From Torymus aiolomorphi (Eukaryota; Arthropoda; Insecta; Hymenoptera; Torymidae): a stretch of 64,000 nucleotides of DNA. This document shows, in pieces, positions 57,976 to 64,000 of this stretch (within the stretch, counting starts at the first letter, position 1; each line of letters begins with the position of its first letter). Location: positions 113,629,235 to 113,693,234 of the forward strand of contig CM070874.1 in assembly GCA_036365515.1 (NCBI GenBank). The letters run 5' to 3'. The notes below the pieces were generated by a model. That model was not told the DNA's origin. It searched no databases and worked only from the letters and a program-made list of their open reading frames with translations. The position numbers were made by a program, and so were the translations under genes.

Positions 57976-60199
57976 GGCCAGTCAAATTAGTTTTTTGTTG
58001 CAACTTAAGTGTAAGCCGACTTTTCTCATGCGGATTATGGTTGGGGGATCATAAGGAACAATAATCCGGTGAGTGAGTATAAAAATTTGTCTGGCAATCA
58101 TTTTTAATTAACAATTAAATGCTCGAAAAAACAGTTTTTTGACTGCTACAAAAAAAACTATTAACTTTACAAAAAAAAGGTTCAAACAAAGTTTATAGAT
58201 ATTGAAAATACCTACAAAATCCTTTTTATAGAATTGAATTTCATTCATTTGTTTATCGGCAAATCGAAAAAAACCGCTGAAAAAGGCCATTTTTACGATT
58301 GTTTATTATTCTGTTAAAAATATTGCTAGGTGCTTCATAATTCATTAAAGTATGGCTCTTGTGGTACTTAATAAGCAGTTAAAATTTTAGTTAAAAATAT
58401 TTAATAGTTTTTGCACAATTGCATTTATTTATTAGATTTTGGTCATTTTGCGCGATTTTTTTCAAGCCGTCAGACGTCGTAGAATAATAAACCAAACGGA
58501 TTCTGAAAGTTTAACATCTCAATTTTAACGAACAATTAATAACTAAGCGATTTTTGCAAATTTAATTTGTTTAAATTGCGACATACAAAAGTCACCTTTT
58601 TGTTATAATTAAATGTAATAGCGTTTCGAATATTATATTGTCGTAGATAAATGACAATAGGTTCGTTGGAAAGCTGGCATTTTTTCCGAAATTTTAAGCT
58701 GTTGATGAACTTCTAAGTATATTAAGAGCCGAGATAATTTTTTTTTTTTTTTTTTTTTTTCAAAAATCGCCGTGACTGTAATTATTAATATTAAGAAATG
58801 AGACTTGCACGAAAAATCTAATTAATAGTTATATTTTCATAAAAATATTAATGAGTATCGTGTATTGTAAAACTTTGTTTATTATAAATGATCAAAGTGT
58901 GAGGGACAAAAATGGAGAAAGGACATTGCCACACAATCTGAGTGAGAAGAGTAACTTCAAATCAGACGCGCTCGGAAAATTTTTCATATCTCGGTAAATA
59001 CTGCAGCTAACAACTTCATTTTTTTTTTTAATTTGGGGTAGCTCGCAAAATATTAACATCTAACGTATTCGTTTACCCGAAAAAATTTATTTAAAATTGT
59101 TAATTAACAAAAGAGTATTTATAATAACTTTTTACTCGATTTTTTATAAAAAAAGTAATTAATTACCTTTAATTTTATGCATGAGTATATATTATTAAAT
59201 TATGAAACATATTAATATATAATTTTGTGTCTATATATGTGTGAGAATATATTTGAATTCTCACGCGCTTTATGTGTTTTGAAACATGTGTTCCGAAAGG
59301 CATTCGGGGTGGAACCTTTTGTTAGACGCTTCGACGCTTGTGCGCATGTCTCACTCAAAGGGAGCGTTACTTTCTTTTTTGACCGTTGTGCTACTGACGC
59401 CAGCCATCGAGTATAGAAGCATAAGCAGTATCGAATACAATTTTAGTATAACATACAGTATATAATATAGTTTAATATACAGTTTATAAATTATGTTTAT
59501 AAGTTATGTTTGATAATTACAATATAAATATATTCACTTACGAGGATTCAATAAATGTAACTTGTAAACTGTATATTAAACTCTATTATATATTGTATGT
59601 TATACTAAAATTGTATTCGATACTGCTTATGCTTCTATACTCAATGGCTGGCGTCAATAGCACAACGGTCAAAAAAGAAAGTAACGCTCCCTTTGAGTGA
59701 GACATGCGCACAAGCGTCGAAGCGTCTAACAAAAGGTTCCACTCCGAATGCCTTTCGGAACACATGTTTCGGAACACATAAAGCGCGTGAGAATTCAAAT
59801 ATATTCTCACACATATATAGACACAAAATTATATATTAATATGTTTCATAATTTAATAATATATACTCATGCATAACATTAAAGGTAATTAATTACTTTT
59901 TTTTATAAAAAACCGAGTAAAAAGCGGTTTTTTTCAATTTGCAGATAAACAAATGAACGAAATTCAATTCTGTAAAAAGGATTTTGTAGATATTTTCAAT
60001 ATCTATAAACTTTGTTTGAACCTTTTTTTGTAAAGTTTATAGTTTTTTTTGTAGCAGTCAAAAAATGGTTGCCATACAAATTTTTATATTCACTCACTGG
60101 ATTATTGTTCCTTATGACCCCCAACCATAATCCGTATGAGAAAAGTCGGCTTACACTTAAGTCAAAAAAACAGGCCAAAAAAGGGTAATTTGACTGGCT
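57976..60199. mobile_element. Compound inverted-repeat element, 2.2 kb, possible TA duplication
   Basis: Outer arms 57976-58285 and about 59925-60199 are diverged inverted copies (for example CGACTTTTCTCATGCGGATT against AATCCGTATGAGAAAAGTCG). The ends GGCCAGTCAAATTA and TAATTTGACTGGCT are flanked by TA. The left side has about 840 bp (58286-59128) with no counterpart on the right. A second, better conserved inverted pair, 59129-59489 and 59560-59924, lies inside. No transposase was seen. Confidence 0.7.
59129..59924. repeat. Inner inverted repeat, about 360-bp arms
   Basis: Arms from CTTTTTACTCG to the mirrored CGAGTAAAAAG, centre near 59526, are about 95% alike by eye. Short open frames in the two arms are the same peptide read from opposite strands. 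It directly abuts the outer right arm but is separated from the outer left arm by about 840 bp. Confidence 0.8.
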
Positions 60200-63100
60200 T
60201 AATAGCTGTACCTCGTATGTGCAGGTTTTCAGGCTCGCACGATATCGATGAACGGACAGACGCAGAGGAGCTCGGATATTGCGACGCGTGCGAGTAGAGG
60301 AGTGTAGTGGGGGGCGAAGGAATGATTGTACGGAGAAAGATTTTGCGAAACAATTTTTCATGGATTTCAGCCATTTTCTAGCGATTTCGGTCAACTCGCC
60401 ATTAAATGGCTAGAAAATGGGAGAAAAATCGTTTCACAAATGGGCGAAAAATGGACGATTTTCAGCAGGGATGGGTAAAAATATATTTATTGAGAGTTAA
60501 TATAGGACTCGATTACGTTTTATGGTACGAATGCTAATACCATTCCTTAACAGTTAGGAGCAAACGTTTAAGGCGAATGATTCTTTCTATGAGTGATAGT
60601 AACTTTTTTGTACGATGTTGGTGTATTGGTCGGTTCTAAAATGGATTAATTTTATAGTAAACTAATTAACGGGCGGTGTATTGTACGTGAAATTGAATTA
60701 AATTTTTAGCCGGTAAATTTTAATTAGCTATGTTTGGTATTTGATTATCATATACGAATTATAAAATAGTTTATTACACACATTACAAATAACACAATTA
60801 TAAGAGGTTCCTTCTGGTGCGGACTAATTGATATTTCCGAGAATGAGCTGGTCCTCATTAGAATGAGCTAAACAATGCTTGAAATAAATCCACATACTAT
60901 TTACCGTAAAGTTAATTAATCGCTGAATATATAGCATAACAAACAATGTACTGCAGTAATCATGTGTAATGTGAAATTCGATGATTTGAAGGAAAGTTAA
61001 TTTGCACCTAAAAGACAGCCAATTTAGTTATCTAGGACAAAATATTAAGGTAATATGTAAAAAAGTGAAATGATATATATATAACGCATAATTACATAAA
61101 AAGCTGGAGGAAAATTAAAATCAATCGATTCAGGTCAATCTCATTGTATAACTGTGATTATTTCACAACATGCATAATACATTAACAAAAAAAAAAAACA
61201 CGAAGAAGAAAAAAAGAAACCTTAAATACAACGTCAACGTTCGCCATCGTCGCCGTTAATTTCTTTATTTAAATCGCACAAACGAAGGACGATCCTCGCG
61301 CCGCATTATATACTAGCACCTTATTCCTATACTTACTTTGCCGTGTCATCCGGGATGTCACGCGTAATTACAAATTCAGCAACGCTCGCGCGCCGCGCAG
61401 ACGTATGCAAATAATAAAATAAAAAGAAAAAGCAAAGAGACATACCGCCGCTGCATCCTCACCGCGCTATACACTTACACTTATCATCCCGTCCCGAAAA
61501 AGCCTCGGACTCGCTCTCGTCCTTCGCGAACTTCCTGAATAAACTCTCGTGTATACGTACGTGATGTGTGCGTGCCCGAGACAAAGGAAAGAGAGGGCAC
61601 ACACGAGATGTAAATGTGCGAGCAGCTCTCCGTACGTCAATCTTTCTTTTTTTAACGATTTTATTTGTTTTCCGCTGTGCTCATACGAGTGTGACTCACG
61701 CGGTGTACATACGAATGCGATGGAACCGAAGGAGGAGAGCGTGCGGCACTTGAGTGTCCGTTAGGAACCGACCGGCCGGAAAAAACATTCATTACATACT
61801 TGAGTTGTACTTTGGGGGGTCGGCCGCTTGCTTACTGGGTGGGATTGCTTTGCCTATATTATATAAGTTGGGAATTCATTAAGCGCAAAGTGATGGTAAA
61901 TATTGCCGTGAACGCTTCTAAGACTGTGGATCGCTGAGTTTAGTCCCTTTTAAAAATCGAAAGTATACAGGTTTTTGGGATAGATATATATATACTTTCG
62001 GCTATGCTAATGTGAGCTATTTTGTAAAACGAAAACTAGATTATGTATAGGAATAGGTATATTACAACTTTGTAGAACCGAGAAGAAATGTTTTCGTGAG
62101 CAAATATGAATGTAATATTCTACATGTGAAACGAAATCCTTGAAGGACATTCCCGGTAATGTTTAACATATATACACTTCTCGAAAAGGAAATTTTGGAA
62201 CAGCGGAAATTGAACAAAGAAGCGAGTAAATTTTGAAATGTCTTCACGTACCGAAGTGCATAAAAATTCATATAAAACGAGACGTAAAATTCGCAATAAA
62301 ATTGATAGCCGCCGCGGTTTTGAAATCGATGATGGAGTTTCCCCATCGAGACATTCTTTCGCAAAACTTTTTCAAAATAATATACTTAAATAACTTCAAA
62401 ATCGATTTACTGTATACATTGGTATACGATCGTTATACAAACTCCAAAACGAAATGCATGTTTGCGTAATCACGTCACACAATACGCAAGAGCGGCACCA
62501 CGCCCCCAAGCCTAATACACGTGCCGTTCACCTACTTTGCCCTCCCATCACTGAAATCACGCCACTATACCACCGTCACACCCATACTTATATATATATA
62601 TATACGCGCGTGAAAAAGTGCCTCGTCAAAAACAATATATAATGTCCGCGTCCGCACGCGCTCGACCTCGAGGCGAAAGCCGGTCGTCCTTGAAAAACAA
62701 AAAATCGCTCGTCTTCTTCATTGTCTCTCACTCACTCTCTCTCTCTCTCTCTCTCGCCTCTTCCAACGGGTAGGTATACCGATCGATCGAGCGGACTGGC
62801 GCAAGGAACACTTTGAATATTTCGAAATACTTTGAATATCCGTACGTGTCGGCGATGCCAATCGAAAGACGCTATAGACGCGCAGCTGAGAGGGAATTCC
62901 ATTGCAGCCCAGCGGCCCGATGATAATCGCGTTGGCGCGCGCGCGCGCGCTCGCGTAGGTATATAGTATCGCGTATACGCACTCGCGCGCTTATATATCC
63001 TACCTGACCGGAATATCCGCTGAGTCCGCGTCGTCGACGCCGCGCTCTTCTTCTTTAGTATGTATTCCCAGTATACGCGAGCGCGCGTGATGCGTATGCA

Positions 63101-64000
63101 TTCTTTCGCCAAGGTATATATAGGCGCGCAGCAGTTTTCTTTCGTGAGGTTGCGAGTTTTTGTATGTCTATGTGTATGTTGAGGAGGGGAGAAGGCGTTT
63201 ATACCTGCGAAGGGGTTATGAAATTTGTCGAAGACGTTTTTTGCGAAATGAAGGCTAACGAGCAGCGAAGGAGTTAAAAATGCAGATGCGTTGGGGATCG
63301 GATGATTGTTTACGGTTGAGGAAGAAGAAGAAGGGAGAGGGGGAGTGATAGTAATGATTGGTTTTGTTAAAAATTATTTATTTTTGTGAGAATATATTTG
63401 AGGTAATGAAGATCGATGAAAAGTTATTTGTACGGAATTGAAGGTAATGATTGCTGATTGATGAATAATTAGTTATACTTAATAACGCACTAATTGAAAC
63501 TTGATGAATTAAAAATAAAAATAAAGCATTATTAATCACATAATTTATATATAGTGTCACGGATGAACTGTGGCGTCCGCAAACTGACACCGGGCAGCGC
63601 ACGCTTTATCGCGAGATGAGGAACGCGACCGTTGGTCTGTTTCCACGGAAGATGCAAACTTGCAGCTTGGATATCTCCGTCGGGAATAGCTCAACGATAC
63701 GGCAACGGTATAGTACCGACGAATAAAAAATGCATTATAAAAATAAAAAATTCAGGATCCATTCGAATCCTCATACCACGCAGTCACTGATCCGTTTTCA
63801 ATTAAAATTTATTTTTAATTCAGTGGAAATGCAAATTACCTGGATTATTAATTAAACCTTTTTAAAAAATTTTATTCATTCGTCACGGTTCAATTACAAT
63901 TATTATTAATTAATTTACACTCGCGCGCGTTTCATTAATTACAGGTTCCACCACCAGCGCAATATTAACGCGAGAAATTTTCAGACCGAAAAAAACTTCA
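60200..64000. other. No gene recognised; regulatory-looking CpG-rich DNA
   Basis: AT-rich, with CpG-rich patches near 61200-61760 and 62640-63130. A good TATA-like motif, AAGGTATATATAGGCGCGC, lies at about 63110 on the plus strand, without a following coding exon in the window. A short CT run occurs at 62727-62757, a (CG)n-like run near 62936-62952 and GAAGAAGAAG near 63320. No exon is supported. Confidence 0.4.

Noticed and set aside
59225..59826. A repeated peptide on opposite strands with a Cys-rich start
   Set aside because: It lies in the inverted arms of a fold-back element; duplication reflects DNA structure, not a gene family.
62732..63112. Minus-strand 126-codon frame in CpG-rich DNA
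   Set aside because: Arg/Ala-rich composition from CGCG-rich sequence and a CT run, with no family resemblance.

Overview
The window reads as AT-rich insect nuclear DNA. Evidence: spliced genes with GT..AG introns, an insect-type GMC oxidoreductase, a microsomal CYP9-like P450, very dense (CT)n/(GA)n microsatellites, and a crowd of DNA transposons (hAT, mariner/pogo, Harbinger-like, TTAA-targeting). A parasitoid hymenopteran would fit, but that is inference. Only three host protein genes are supported, plus one decayed host paralog and three decayed transposase genes.

Layout. 1-18 kb: no host gene; microsatellite-rich, partly CpG-rich DNA with several inverted-repeat DNA elements and a hAT transposase pseudogene (6.4-8.1 kb) that was cut by a younger inverted-repeat element. 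18.1-19.4 kb: exon-3 remnant of a GMC oxidoreductase (pseudogene). 21.6-23.1 kb: intact, intronless P450 on the minus strand. 23.7-24.7 kb: LTR-like sequence split by a hAT element with an 8-bp target duplication. 26.4 kb: mariner transposase tail. 27.2-28.7 kb: nested miniature elements. 30.2-39.8 kb: complete three-exon GMC oxidoreductase; its 7.2-kb first intron is almost wholly a stack of nested transposons, the innermost large one encoding a DDE-type transposase on the opposite strand. 41.3-43.1 kb and 45.1-45.9 kb: two more inverted-repeat elements. 54.2-55.7 kb: last two exons of a PPxY-motif membrane protein gene. 56.8-57.2 kb: a 199-bp-arm palindrome without a visible mismatch. 58.0-60.2 kb: a compound inverted repeat. 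60.2-64 kb: no gene recognised.

The GMC gene, the GMC pseudogene and the P450 form a small oxidoreductase neighbourhood, probably a remnant of a tandem GMC cluster. The main unusual signals are (i) Russian-doll nesting of TTAA- and TA-targeting elements inside one intron, (ii) a transposase of Mutator-like type in an element whose ends sit on TTAA rather than in 8-9 bp duplications, (iii) terminal-inverted-repeat elements that carry tRNA-like segments, near the centre in two cases, and (iv) the near-perfect palindrome at 57 kb. Boundaries and repeat identities were read by eye; no alignment or database search was run.
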